Notes: generated from the sequence alone by a model not told the origin. Positions 44,792-53,738 are shown, counted from the stretch's first letter. The stretch: 64,000 nt of DNA from Candidatus Gastranaerophilales bacterium (GCA_944324225.1 CALUVL010000001.1:124001-188000); one strand, 5' to 3'. Numbers and translations: made by a program.

Positions 44792-45014
44792 GCAGGGTAA
44801 AAGACAGCTCTTTTTGAAACGGAACTACCTACAATAATTTGTAGCCTTCGGGTTAGTTCCCGACTAGAAAGGGGGTCAATATGGATAACTTCAATATTAG
44901 TTTATTACTAATCTTTTTGATTTTGTGCATATTAAAAAACGGCTCTTACCTGAATAGATAAGACCCGTTAGCCTTCTACAGAGCTGTCGGCAGCTTAGGA
45001 AACTGCCACCCTGT
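44792..45014 (+). ncRNA. Structured RNA 2 with end-to-end pairing around a micro-ORF
   Basis: GCAGGGT (44792-44798) pairs with ACCCTGT (45008-45014), extendable by two A-T pairs. ACAGCTCT (44804-44811) pairs perfectly with AGAGCTGT (44980-44987). A hairpin GGCAG/CTGCC (44989-45007) sits between the two 3' strands, as in RNA 1. In the leader, GGAACTA/TAGTTCC encloses CTACA/TGTAG (44821-44860). A separate strong terminator lies at 45075-45097. The sequences of the two RNAs differ but the fold plan is the same. Confidence 0.62.
44881..44961 (+). CDS. 26-residue hydrophobic peptide, possible type I toxin
   Basis: The micro-ORF follows AAAGGGGGTCAAT. It encodes MDNFNIS, a run of Leu/Ile/Phe and a polar NGSYLNR end, with one membrane-length helix. 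It lies in the centre of structured RNA 2 and just downstream of the phage-like genes. It has the same size, position and hydrophobicity as the peptide at 25521. Confidence 0.55.
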   Translation: MDNFNISLLLIFLILCILKNGSYLNR

Positions 45015-45074
45015 AATTTTATTATTTACGATTTACTGCTGTTTGTCAAGGGGTTGATAATTATTAAAAAACAG

Positions 45075-45097
45075 GGCGCCGGCTTTATGCCGGCGCC
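45075..45097 (+). terminator. Intrinsic terminator
   Basis: GGCGCCGGC and GCCGGCGCC form a perfect 9-bp GC stem with TTTAT loop, followed by TCTCTTTTTT. It is 61 nt after structured RNA 2. Confidence 0.88.
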
Positions 45098-45208
45098 TCT
45101 CTTTTTTGTTCAAAAGGTCAGAAGGCTTCCTATTATGTTAAATATTTTTACTTCTGATGCTCTGCGTTTTTTGTTTTTGATACAATTAAGTCAACAAGGA
45201 GAGAACAA

Positions 45209-46432
45209 ATGGTTGATATAAGAGAAGAATTTATAGAACAGGCAAAAAAACTTTCAAGAGGAGCAGAGGTTCTGCCCGGAGGCATAGAAGAACTTGCAGT
45301 GAAACTTCAGCACGCAAAAGATACAAATACTCCGTTAAGAGTAAAACTCGGAATGGATCCGACCCGTCCTGATTTACATCTGGGGCATACTGTTGTTATG
45401 AGAAAGCTTAGAGAGTTTCAAAAACTAGGGCATAAGATTGTTTTGATTGTTGGCGGCGCAACTGCAATGGTCGGTGATCCTTCAGGAAAGTCTGAAACCC
45501 GTCCGTCGCTTACAAAAGAACAGGTTGAAAAAAATGCCAAGTCTTACTTTGAACAGATGTCAAAGGTTGTTGATGTCAGTAACGCAGAAGTTACAAACAA
45601 TGTAGACTGGCTTCACAAAATGAGCTTTACTGATTTGTTGAAACTTGCGGCGCAAATGACGGTTGCACAGATGATGACACGTGATGATTTTGCCAAAAGA
45701 TATGCAGAAGGAAAGCCTATTTCTGTTCATGAATTTTTCTATCCACTCATGCAGGCTTACGACTCGGTTGTAATTGATGCAGATATTGAACTTGGCGGAA
45801 CCGATCAGAGATTTAATACTCTTTTAGGACGTCAAATTCAAGAAGCATACGGCAAAAAATATCCGCAGATGGTTATGCTTTTGCCTTTGATTGAAGGTAC
45901 TGACGGCGTTGTCAAAATGTCAAAAACTTATCCTGAGCATTGTATTTCTTTGACGGACAGCGCAAACGATATGTTTGGAAAATTGATGAGTATTCCGGAC
46001 ACTTTGATTGTAAAATACTTTACGCTTTTGACAGATGTGCCGGAAGATGAACTCAAAAAGATTGAAGAATCACTTAAAGATCCGTCTGTAAATCCGCGTG
46101 ATTTGAAACTCAAACTTGCATACACAATTACTGAGGAATACCACGGAAAAGAAGGCGCAGAAAATGCTCAGGCTGAATTTATTAATGTGGTATCAAACAA
46201 AGGTCTTCCTTCTGATATTGAAGAAGTAAAAGTTGAACAGGGTAAGAATATCCTTGATCTTCTTGTGGAATTAAAGTTTGTCCAGAGCAAGGGCGAAGCA
46301 AAGCGGCTTATTCAGGGCGGCGGAGTGAAAATTGACGGCGAAAAAATTGCCGATATGACTTATACTCTGAACTTTACAGACAGTGTAATATTACAGGCAG
46401 GGAAAAGAAAATACGCAAAACTTGTAAAATAG
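45209..46432 (+). CDS. tyrS: Tyrosyl-tRNA synthetase
   Basis: This 407-residue class I synthetase of the TyrZ/long type has the HIGH-like motif PDLHLGHTVVM near residue 53, the KMSKS motif VVKMSKTYPEHC near 235 and a C-terminal S4 domain (QSKGEAKRLIQGGGVKID). AAGGAG precedes the ATG. No T-box leader was seen. Confidence 0.95.
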   Translation: MVDIREEFIEQAKKLSRGAEVLPGGIEELAVKLQHAKDTNTPLRVKLGMDPTRPDLHLGHTVVMRKLREFQKLGHKIVLIVGGATAMVGDPSGKSETRPSLTKEQVEKNAKSYFEQMSKVVDVSNAEVTNNVDWLHKMSFTDLLKLAAQMTVAQMMTRDDFAKRYAEGKPISVHEFFYPLMQAYDSVVIDADIELGGTDQRFNTLLGRQIQEAYGKKYPQMVMLLPLIEGTDGVVKMSKTYPEHCISLTDSANDMFGKLMSIPDTLIVKYFTLLTDVPEDELKKIEESLKDPSVNPRDLKLKLAYTITEEYHGKEGAENAQAEFINVVSNKGLPSDIEEVKVEQGKNILDLLVELKFVQSKGEAKRLIQGGGVKIDGEKIADMTYTLNFTDSVILQAGKRKYAKLVK

Positions 46433-46457
46433 CGACTGGCAACATGGCGGAGGAATT

Positions 46458-47111
46458 TTGTTCACAATACTAAAACGCGGAATTACAAAAGTAAAAGAAG
46501 ATATAAAAGTTATTTACGACAAAGATCCTGCCGCAAATAATCTATTAGAAGTAATTTTGTGTTATCCTGGGCTTCACGCACTTGTAGCTTATAGGTTTGC
46601 GCACAGATTATACAAGTGGCATATTCCGCTTATCCCGCGGGTAATTTCTTATATAACAAGGATTATCACAGGGATTGAAATTCATCCTGCCGCAAAAATC
46701 GGCAGAAGATTTTTTATTGACCATGGGGAAGGAGTTGTGATAGGTGCAACAACTATAATCGGCGATGATGTTCTGATATATCAGCAGGTGACACTTGGCG
46801 GAACAGGAAAAGAACACGGCAAACGCCACCCGACTCTTGGCAACAACGTAATTGTCGGCGCCGGCGCCAAAGTATTGGGAAATATTACTCTTGGCGATTA
46901 CGTAAGAGTCGGGGCAGGTTCTGTAGTTGTGGAGGATGTTCCTGAGTATTCTACAGTTGTCGGGGTGCCGGGCAGAGTTGTCAGAAGAAAAATTAAAGAT
47001 AAAAACGGCGTTTTAATGCACAACAGAATTCCGGATCCAATCAAATGCGAACTTAACAGGCTTAAGTATGAGGTTCTTGAATTAAGGGAAAAAATTGAAA
47101 AAATGAGTTGA
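46458..47111 (+). CDS. cysE: Serine O-acetyltransferase
   Basis: This 217-residue left-handed beta-helix enzyme starts at a TTG with GGAGG upstream. It has the HPAAKIGRRFFIDHGEGVVIGATTIIGDD hexapeptide region with the catalytic His-Asp (IDHGEGVVIG), then GAGAKVLGNITLG and GAGSVVVEDVP. It makes O-acetylserine for cysteine synthesis. It follows tyrS by 25 nt and probably shares its transcript. Confidence 0.93.
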   Translation: MFTILKRGITKVKEDIKVIYDKDPAANNLLEVILCYPGLHALVAYRFAHRLYKWHIPLIPRVISYITRIITGIEIHPAAKIGRRFFIDHGEGVVIGATTIIGDDVLIYQQVTLGGTGKEHGKRHPTLGNNVIVGAGAKVLGNITLGDYVRVGAGSVVVEDVPEYSTVVGVPGRVVRRKIKDKNGVLMHNRIPDPIKCELNRLKYEVLELREKIEKMS

Positions 47112-47153
47112 AATTTTTTAAGAACGCACAGTCTGACAGGATAAAAAATATAC

Positions 47154-47213
47154 TGTCATTCAGAGCCGAATTTTATGAAGATTCTTCGCTTCGCTCAGAA
47201 TGACGGAAAAAGG
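47154..47213 (+). repeat. Repeat family D, copy 1
   Basis: TGTCATTC, a central part with ATTCTTCGCTTCGCTC, and GAATGACGGAAAAAGG. The flanks match 51271-51323, but the central part is inverted there. Confidence 0.75.
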
Positions 47214-47274
47214 CAAAGAATCAAAAGAAAAATATAAAACATACAAACGAATATAAAAAGAAAGGGGTGCAATT

Positions 47275-47475
47275 ATGTATCACGTTTACACAGAAAAAAA
47301 TCGTTCAGAACTTACAAGAACATTAATTGGTGATTTTAAAGATTACGACGAAGCAATGGATGCCGCAGAAAAAGCAATTGAGGGTAAACCCGAACTTAAT
47401 TACATAGTTGAAGAAACAGACGGGCACTTCAACAGCTACGGAGAGCTTGTCGCAGAAGTTGTTGCAAGATCTTAG
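47275..47475 (+). CDS. Small unknown protein
   Basis: This 66-residue acidic protein has a strong AAAGGGG ribosome site and no membrane helix. It shows an alternating alpha/beta pattern (MYHVYTEKN..., FKDYDEAMDAAEKAIEGKPELNYIVEETDG). Its C-terminus overlaps the converging DUF2963 gene by 4 nt. No family is recognised. Confidence 0.65.
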   Translation: MYHVYTEKNRSELTRTLIGDFKDYDEAMDAAEKAIEGKPELNYIVEETDGHFNSYGELVAEVVARS

Positions 47476-48191
47476 TCATAGGTTTTAATAGATTTTATGG
47501 TTACACCATCAGGCTCATAGGTTGTTAATTTTATCTCTTTTCCAGTTTTAGAATCGTATTCGGTAACAGATTTAATTATTTTACCATCCAGTTCACTGAA
47601 ATTAGTTGATTTTATCATTTTTTCTGTTTGGGGGTCTGATTCTATTATGACTTTGACTTGTTCGTTCTTGTAATAAGTTACTTTTACAGGATTTCCGGTT
47701 TGGGGATCAACTTCATTAATTGAATTAATTGTTTTTCCATCCGAGTTATATAAAGTAGTTTTTACAAGTTTTCCGGTTTGGGGATCAAATTCCTCAATAC
47801 ATTTTATCGTATTACTGTCATTTTGATAAGCAGTTCTTTTTACCATCTTACCAGTTTTAGAATCAGTTTCTAGGATAAATTTAGTACCATCTAACTGAGT
47901 CTCTACTATAACCCTCAAATTTTGCGGATTCACCTGAGCATCATCTGATGAATTTTTTGCAAGAGTCTTTGCACCTTTGCTGAACCAACCGTTTTTGTGC
48001 CCGATTATACCCAAAGTCACAAGTCCGATTGCACTCAAGCCAAGCATTATATTTTTGCTTGTCAAATATTTTTCAGTAGCATCTTTGTCATTTTCAAAAC
48101 TTCTCTCAGTATTATTAACTTTTTCAACTTCACCTTTAAAATGCGGTCTATAATAATTTGAATATTTTATACCTACTGAATCTACCATCAA
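47472..48191 (-). CDS. DUF2963-type repeat protein with FKG motif and membrane helix
   Basis: This 239-residue protein has an N-terminal SNYYRPHFKGE motif, then a charged stretch and a Gly-rich helix at about residues 48-66 (IMLGLSAIGLVTLGIIGHK). The last ~145 residues contain five repeats of about 25 residues with the core D(P/S)xTGKxxKxTxY and a following (D)GKTIxSIxE. This is the pattern of DUF2963, best known from phytoplasma proteins. No signal peptide. The repeats could form an extended beta surface. The protein joins a repeat domain to the lineage-type N-terminus seen at 1520. Confidence 0.78.
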   Translation of the reverse strand: MMVDSVGIKYSNYYRPHFKGEVEKVNNTERSFENDKDATEKYLTSKNIMLGLSAIGLVTLGIIGHKNGWFSKGAKTLAKNSSDDAQVNPQNLRVIVETQLDGTKFILETDSKTGKMVKRTAYQNDSNTIKCIEEFDPQTGKLVKTTLYNSDGKTINSINEVDPQTGNPVKVTYYKNEQVKVIIESDPQTEKMIKSTNFSELDGKIIKSVTEYDSKTGKEIKLTTYEPDGVTIKSIKTYD

Positions 48192-48325
48192 AGAACACCT
48201 TTAACTTTTACACACAATTATAATAAAACAAAATTCCAAATTAATTTGCTAAACCCCAAAATACATATTTACATTATGTAATAAATTTTTATGATAAAAT
48301 TCTTGAGTATAGGAGAGATTAGAAG

Positions 48326-49291
48326 ATGAAAGCTGTAGTATTTGACGAAGGATTGAAGTTAGTAAACGATTACGAAAAACCGGTGCCGAAAAAAGGCGAA
48401 GCTTTGATAAAAGTGACGCTTGCCGGAATTTGTAACACTGATTTTGAAATCACAAAAGGCTATATGGGCTACAAAGGAATTTTGGGGCACGAAGCCGTCG
48501 GGGTTGTGGTTGACGTGAACGGTGAAGATAAATCTTTAATCGGCAAACGTGTCGTTTCCGAAATCAGCTACGGCTGCAAAGAACCCGATTGCCCTTATTG
48601 TGCCGAAAAGCTTTACCGCCACTGTCCGAATCGTCACACTCTCGGCATCTGGCGAAAAGACGGATGTTTTGCCGAGTATTTTACAATGCCTGTTGAAGTT
48701 CTTTTTGAAGTTCCGGATAATGTAACTGATGAGCAGGCTGTGTTTGTTGAACCTCTTGCGGCAGCGTGCGAGATTACGGAACAGCTTCATATTAAACCTT
48801 TTGAAAAACTGATTATTCTCGGTGACGGAAAACTGGGATTGATTACGGCTTTGACTTTGAATGCTCAAAACATTGACGTCACTTTAGTCGGCAAGCATCA
48901 GAACAAACTTGATATTGCAAAAGCTCAAGGGGTTGAAACAAAACTTTTGAATGATTTGAAAGTTGAAAAGATTTATGATGTTGTCGTTGAGGCAACAGGT
49001 TCTATTTCGGGATTTGAAACAGCGCTTGCACTCACAAAGCCCCGCGGCACTCTGGTGTTGAAAAGCACGGTTGCGGCTTCAAAAGAATTCAACCTTGCGC
49101 CGATTGTAATTGATGAGATTACGGTTCTTGGCTCACGCTGCGGTCAATTCGGGCCTGCATTAAGATTGCTGAAATCAGAAAAAATCGACTTCACTCCGCT
49201 TATTTCAGCAAGATACAACGTCGATGATGCCATCGAAGCTTTTGAAAAAAACAAAGAAAAAGAAACTCTTAAAGTTCTGTTGGAATTTTAA
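48326..49291 (+). CDS. Zinc-type alcohol dehydrogenase (MDR family)
   Basis: This 321-residue protein has a catalytic zinc site in CNTDFEITKG and GHEAVGVV, structural-zinc cysteines in YGCKEPDCPYCAEKLYRHCPNR (residues ~73-94), and a Rossmann motif LGDGKLGLITA near residue 172. It reduces aldehydes or oxidises alcohols/polyols with NAD(P). It is slightly short for the family (~340). Substrate cannot be read from the sequence; it resembles sorbitol- or threonine-dehydrogenase-like members. Confidence 0.88.
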   Translation: MKAVVFDEGLKLVNDYEKPVPKKGEALIKVTLAGICNTDFEITKGYMGYKGILGHEAVGVVVDVNGEDKSLIGKRVVSEISYGCKEPDCPYCAEKLYRHCPNRHTLGIWRKDGCFAEYFTMPVEVLFEVPDNVTDEQAVFVEPLAAACEITEQLHIKPFEKLIILGDGKLGLITALTLNAQNIDVTLVGKHQNKLDIAKAQGVETKLLNDLKVEKIYDVVVEATGSISGFETALALTKPRGTLVLKSTVAASKEFNLAPIVIDEITVLGSRCGQFGPALRLLKSEKIDFTPLISARYNVDDAIEAFEKNKEKETLKVLLEF

Positions 49292-49314
49292 TCATTTTAG
49301 GATAATATTAAATC

Positions 49315-50439
49315 ATGGCGGATTCGGAAAATAAATTTCAGATAAAATTGCTGGATACTTACATCCTGAGGCAGGTTATAGAAATGTTTCTGATGGGGGT
49401 TTGCGTCTTTACGTCAATTATTTTTGCGTCTGACACGTTTATTACTCTTATCAAGCAGATTTCTATGTATGGAATACCTTTTAAGGTTGCATTTATGATG
49501 ATTATTTTGAACCTTCCGCAGGTTATCGTAATGACGATTCCGATGGGCGTTCTTCTTGCAACCGTAATGACTCTGAACGGACTGAGTCTGAAGTCTGAAA
49601 TTACGGTTATGAGAGCCTGCGGTATCGGCTTAAACAGAATAGCAAAACCGATTTTTATTTTTGCGGTCGTAATGTCCATTTTCAGCTTTTTTATCAACGA
49701 AACAATCGTGCCTGTAATGACCAAACAGTCAAAAGATTTGGCGCTGTGGGCACTCGGGCAGAAGAATATTCCTAACGGCAAACAGAATTTTGTATTTAAA
49801 GAACTTAGTGACAACGGGGTTTTGAAACGATTGTTCTATGTTGGTTACTGCGAGGATAAAGTTCTTCACGATATAACGGTTTTGGATTCGTCAAAAGAAG
49901 GTACAATTCAAATACTTCAGGCAGAAGAGGGCAAAACAAGTCCGGAGGGGTGGAATTTCCAGAAAGGTGCTGTTTACACTGTTGACGATGCCGGAAAAAT
50001 TTTAAACACAGCTTTGTTTGAAGATTCGGTATTCAAATTCGGTATGGATTTAAGCAAGCAGATGAACAAAGACGTTGCAAAGGAAATGAATTTCCCGAAA
50101 CTTGTTAAATATATAGGAGAGCACGGCGGACATCTTGAGGCAAAACAGAAAAATATTCTGGTAATTGAACTTTATGACAAACTTGCGCTTCCTTTGACGA
50201 CAATTGCGCTTGTTCTTATCGGAGTTCCGCTTGCGATAACCCCGCCGAGAGTCAGATATAACAGAGGTTTTCTGTTCAGTATTTTGATAATTTTTGCATA
50301 CTATCTGATACGTGCGCTTTCGATCTCGTTTGGAGAAGCTGGAACTCTGCCGGCATTTTTCGCCGCCTGGATGCCGAATATTGTATTGACAATTGTCGGC
50401 GCATTGCTTTACTATAAAAAAGTTTACACAATAGAATAA
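49315..50439 (+). CDS. LptF/LptG-family lipopolysaccharide export permease
   Basis: This 374-residue YjgP/YjgQ permease has three membrane helices in each half and a periplasmic beta-jellyroll between (residues ~125-265). The pattern IPMGVLLATVMTLNGLSLKSEITVMRACG is near residues 70-98. It extracts lipid A carriers for transport to the outer membrane, evidence for a Gram-negative envelope. Only one of the F/G pair is in the window. Confidence 0.9.
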   Translation: MADSENKFQIKLLDTYILRQVIEMFLMGVCVFTSIIFASDTFITLIKQISMYGIPFKVAFMMIILNLPQVIVMTIPMGVLLATVMTLNGLSLKSEITVMRACGIGLNRIAKPIFIFAVVMSIFSFFINETIVPVMTKQSKDLALWALGQKNIPNGKQNFVFKELSDNGVLKRLFYVGYCEDKVLHDITVLDSSKEGTIQILQAEEGKTSPEGWNFQKGAVYTVDDAGKILNTALFEDSVFKFGMDLSKQMNKDVAKEMNFPKLVKYIGEHGGHLEAKQKNILVIELYDKLALPLTTIALVLIGVPLAITPPRVRYNRGFLFSILIIFAYYLIRALSISFGEAGTLPAFFAAWMPNIVLTIVGALLYYKKVYTIE

Positions 50440-50481
50440 AAACGCAAAAAATATTTTGTCCGGTTTTTAGGATAATCACAT

Positions 50482-51054
50482 ATGAACGAAAACTTTTTCC
50501 ATGGAAACAACAAAAGACTAAACGACTACGATTTAAACATCCTCAATGACAAAACACTGAAAGATGTTGATGACGAGTCGCTTCGTCTTGAGCTTTTGAT
50601 ACGGGAAAAAGAAGAAGAGCTTGAAAATATAAATTCAAAGATTAAAGGCAGGGAAGTCCTCGGCAAGCTTCTTGACGTAATGGAATTAAAAATCATGGCA
50701 AAACAGCTTGAAAATGAGATAACCGAACTCAAAGAAGAATTTGCCAAAAACAACTTCAAGATGCGCCTGAAAACACAGACACAAAAATCAAAGAAAAAAA
50801 TACCGCTGTTAAGAAGAATTCAGCGTTTTGTCACCCGCAGGATTTTTGCAAAAATTTCAAAAAAATTCAAATCAATTGCAGATATCGGAGAATCCCTCGA
50901 CACTCTGGAAAGCATTAACGAAAACGTGGATGAACTTATTGCAATGAAAGTTCCATACGGGGAAACAAAGGCAAACTATGAAAAACTTACGGCCTACCTG
51001 TATCGTGCCAACAGAATTCACTCCGAAATCGCAAAGAAAATGAACAAGCTTTAA
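50482..51054 (+). CDS. Unknown coiled-coil protein
   Basis: This 190-residue, highly charged protein (Lys/Glu-rich) has a long coiled coil at about residues 30-90. A basic centre (KKKIPLLRRIQRFVTRRIF) and a helical C-terminus follow. No signal or membrane helix. It is 42 nt after the LptF/G gene and may be co-transcribed. No family is recognised. Confidence 0.65.
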   Translation: MNENFFHGNNKRLNDYDLNILNDKTLKDVDDESLRLELLIREKEEELENINSKIKGREVLGKLLDVMELKIMAKQLENEITELKEEFAKNNFKMRLKTQTQKSKKKIPLLRRIQRFVTRRIFAKISKKFKSIADIGESLDTLESINENVDELIAMKVPYGETKANYEKLTAYLYRANRIHSEIAKKMNKL

Positions 51055-51133
51055 TTGTATCGCAATTATCCATTGACATACAGCGCTATTAGTCAGAAAG
51101 GATGAAGCCCTAATGAATCCGGATTTTTTATAC

Positions 51134-51220
51134 AAGCCATTTTGTCTTAGACGGTCATTCTGAATTTATTTCAGAATCCCCTTGAGATGCTGAAACAAGT
51201 TCAGCATGACAAAATGGCTT
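51134..51220. repeat. Palindromic repeat family C, copy 3
   Basis: Arms AAGCCATTTTGTC and GACAAAATGGCTT are perfect inverses. Inside are CTGAATTTATTTCAG and CTGAAACAAGTTCAG, the reverse complements of the two 15-mers in the copy at 33763-33865. Confidence 0.8.
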
Positions 51221-51270
51221 ATTGTTATTTGTATGTATGTCAAGGAATAATTGTAATTTTTTTATAAAAA

Positions 51271-51323
51271 TGTCATTCTGAGCGAAGCGAAGAATTTTCA
51301 TAAGTTTCGAATGACGGAAAAAG
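51271..51323 (+). repeat. Repeat family D, copy 2
   Basis: TGTCATTCTGAGCGAAGCGA, then AAGAATTTTCATAA and GAATGACGGAAAAAGG. Confidence 0.75.
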
Positions 51324-51443
51324 GTGAAAAATCTCTTAACCCTTCAGCGCGTCAGTTGATAATTCCGAAAAAATTTGCCCGTACGTATTTTTGTTGTAAA
51401 ATATCAGTGTTAAAGTACATTTTTTAAACAGAAGGAAGAGAAT

Positions 51444-53126
51444 ATGAAAACACTTTCACCTTTGCAGATCGAAAGATTGAAGTATCAACCGAAACTTCCG
51501 GCAACACTGGCTCTCGGGATTAACAGCCTTGAGCTTGTTGAGGGAGAACCTACTCAATCAGTAAGAGATCAGGAACAGATTAAAAACTTATTCAAAAACA
51601 CTTACGGCAAACCGGTCGTAACTTTCAGAAATTCTATTTCTATGTCAGTGTCTGAACAAAAAAATGTCGGTGTAATACTTTCCGGCGGACAGGCACCCGG
51701 AGGCCATAACGTAATCGCAGGTCTTTATGATGCTTTGAAACAGGCAAATTCAGCTAATAAACTTTACGGTTTCCTTGGCGGCCCTTCAGGTATCATTGAC
51801 GGAAAATACGTTGAGTTTACAGATGAATTTATTGACAGTTACAGAAACACAGGGGGATTTGATATTATTGGATCCGGCAGAACCAAACTTGAAACAGAAG
51901 AACAATTCCAGAAATCTCTGGAAGTTTGCAAAAAGTTAAATATCAAAGCTGTGGTAATTATTGGCGGTGACGATTCAAACACAAACGCAGCACTTCTGGC
52001 AGAATGGTTTGTAAAAAATAATACAGGTATTCAGGTTATCGGCTGCCCGAAAACAATCGACGGCGACTTGAAAAATGATCAAATCGAAATCTCTTTCGGA
52101 TTTGATACTGCAACAAAAACTTATGCTGAATTAATCGGCAACATTCAGCGTGACGCAAATTCAGCTAAAAAATACTGGCACTTTGTTAAAATTATGGGCA
52201 GAAGCGCATCTCACGTAGCTCTTGAAGCCGCTCTTCAAACTCAGCCGAATATCACAATGATTTCCGAAGAAGTTGAAGCAAAGAAAATGTCGCTTGAACA
52301 AATTGTAAATTATATGTGTGATATTATTGTCAGACGTGCCGACAAAGGTAAAAACTTCGGTATTGCAATTATTCCGGAAGGTTTGATTGAATTTATACCT
52401 GAAATGAAATCAATGATTGCAAACCTGAACGATATTATGGCAACACTTGAAAATGACCCTGATTTTGTAAACGCAACTACAATCAGAGAAAAATTTGATA
52501 TTGTTGAAAACAGATTGAACCCGGAGAATGCAAAAGTTTACAACTCACTTCCGGTATTGATTAAAGGCCAGCTTCTTGCAGATCGTGACCCTCACGGCAA
52601 CGTTCAGGTTTCTAAAATCGAAACTGAAAAATTGTTAATTGAAATGATTGAAACAAGACTTGATGAATTGAAATCACAGGGTGACTATATTGGCAAATTC
52701 TCAGCTCAATCACACTTCTTCGGATATGAAGGAAGATGTGCATTCCCGTCAAACTTTGATGCTGATTACTGCTATTCATTAGGTTTCAATGCATTTGCCT
52801 TAATCAACTTTGGATTGACAGGATACCTTTCATCAGTAAGAAATCTTACACAACCCGCAGACGAATGGGTAGCAGGCGGTGTACCTTTGACAATGATGAT
52901 GAATATGGAAAAACGTCACGGCGAAATGAAGCCTGTAATTCAGAAGGCGCTTGTTGAACTTGACGGCCCTGTATTCAAGCAGCTTGAAGAAAACAGAGAA
53001 GACTGGGCAATGAATGACAGATATTTGTTCCCTGGAGCAATCCAATATTTTGGACCATCATGTGTTTGTGATATCACAACATGCACTCTTCAGCTTGAAA
53101 AAGGCAAAGCGTTGGTTAATGCGTAG
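51444..53126 (+). CDS. pfp: Pyrophosphate-dependent 6-phosphofructokinase
   Basis: This 560-residue long-form PFK matches plant beta-subunit-like bacterial PPi-PFKs. The phosphate-donor site reads [13 protein letters not shown] (near residue 173), where Asp replaces the Gly of ATP-PFKs. The catalytic motif is [10 protein letters not shown]. It converts fructose-6-P and PPi to fructose-1,6-bisP reversibly, which saves ATP in a fermentative cell. It is a single-gene unit with a terminator after it. Confidence 0.93.
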   Translation: MKTLSPLQIERLKYQPKLPATLALGINSLELVEGEPTQSVRDQEQIKNLFKNTYGKPVVTFRNSISMSVSEQKNVGVILSGGQAPGGHNVIAGLYDALKQANSANKLYGFLGGPSGIIDGKYVEFTDEFIDSYRNTGGFDIIGSGRTKLETEEQFQKSLEVCKKLNIKAVVIIGGDDSNTNAALLAEWFVKNNTGIQVIGCPKTIDGDLKNDQIEISFGFDTATKTYAELIGNIQRDANSAKKYWHFVKIMGRSASHVALEAALQTQPNITMISEEVEAKKMSLEQIVNYMCDIIVRRADKGKNFGIAIIPEGLIEFIPEMKSMIANLNDIMATLENDPDFVNATTIREKFDIVENRLNPENAKVYNSLPVLIKGQLLADRDPHGNVQVSKIETEKLLIEMIETRLDELKSQGDYIGKFSAQSHFFGYEGRCAFPSNFDADYCYSLGFNAFALINFGLTGYLSSVRNLTQPADEWVAGGVPLTMMMNMEKRHGEMKPVIQKALVELDGPVFKQLEENREDWAMNDRYLFPGAIQYFGPSCVCDITTCTLQLEKGKALVNA

Positions 53127-53158
53127 TTGATTTGAGAGGCAAAAAATAAGAGATAAAA

Positions 53159-53187
53159 GGCGCCTGCCGTTAAGGCAGGCGCCTTGA
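53159..53187 (+). terminator. Intrinsic terminator after pfp
   Basis: AAGGCGCCTGCC and GGCAGGCGCCTT form a perfect 12-bp stem with GTTAA loop. The following sequence has few T, so efficiency is uncertain. Confidence 0.75.
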
Positions 53188-53377
53188 TTTAAAAAAGCCT
53201 CTCTTTGATAATATATCCGTTTGGGGAACGAATGTTGTCGACATCAGAAGAAAGGTTAAAAATAATATTAAAAAATCAATGTAATAATACATTAAGAAAA
53301 GTGTATAGTCAAGTATCCATTTGGCTATTATTTATCTAAATAATGTCTTATACAAACCAAAAGCGTATTATAAACTT

Positions 53378-53611
53378 ATGATAAAAAATAGGTTTTCAAT
53401 AGTTCTTGGCGAAAAGAGAATGGATAAGCGTGACATTGTAAAAATAACGGGGCTTAATAGGCATACTGTTGCAAATTTATTCTCAAACCAGACAAAGGGC
53501 ATTGACTTTGCCACTCTCGACAAGCTCTGCTTTGCTCTTGACTGCACCCCGAATGACCTCTTTAGATACATCCCAGATGAACTTGCTGATAATCCTATGT
53601 TTAATGATTAA
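53378..53611 (+). CDS. Xre-family (HTH) transcriptional regulator
   Basis: I start at the ATG at 53378, since the upstream extension begins at a weak TTG. The 77-residue protein is a single helix-turn-helix of the HTH-26 type (RDIVKITGLNRHTVANLFSNQTKGIDFATLDKLCFALDC, about residues 18-56). It ends PDELADNPMFND. Such proteins resemble phage or toxin-antitoxin regulators. It stands alone, with no partner gene beside it. Confidence 0.82.
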   Translation: MIKNRFSIVLGEKRMDKRDIVKITGLNRHTVANLFSNQTKGIDFATLDKLCFALDCTPNDLFRYIPDELADNPMFND

Positions 53612-53669
53612 ACTCTCGTAATTCGGAAAACCGGAATTTATATAGCAATATCTACAAAGATTTTCAAAA

Positions 53670-53738
53670 TAACGTCATACTTAGCGTTAGCGAAATATCT
53701 GGATAAAAGCTTCTTTAGGGTAAAGCCCTCAGAATGAC
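53670..53738 (+). repeat. Degenerate repeat related to families A/D
   Basis: GTCATACTTAGCGTTAGCGA at the left and GCCCTCAGAATGACGAAC at the right; the inverted ends pair GTCAT/ATGAC. Confidence 0.5.

Larger units (their letters stand above)
51055..51443. other. Intergenic repeats before pfp
   Basis: About 390 nt hold repeat C (51134-51220), repeat D (51271-51323) and an AT-rich leader. The pfp ATG at 51444 has AGAAGGAAGAG. No gene is seen. Confidence 0.65.

Noticed and set aside
45015-45208. A T-box or riboswitch leader before tyrS
   Set aside because: The strong hairpin at 45075 acts as a terminator for the preceding RNA, and no T-box core sequence was found.
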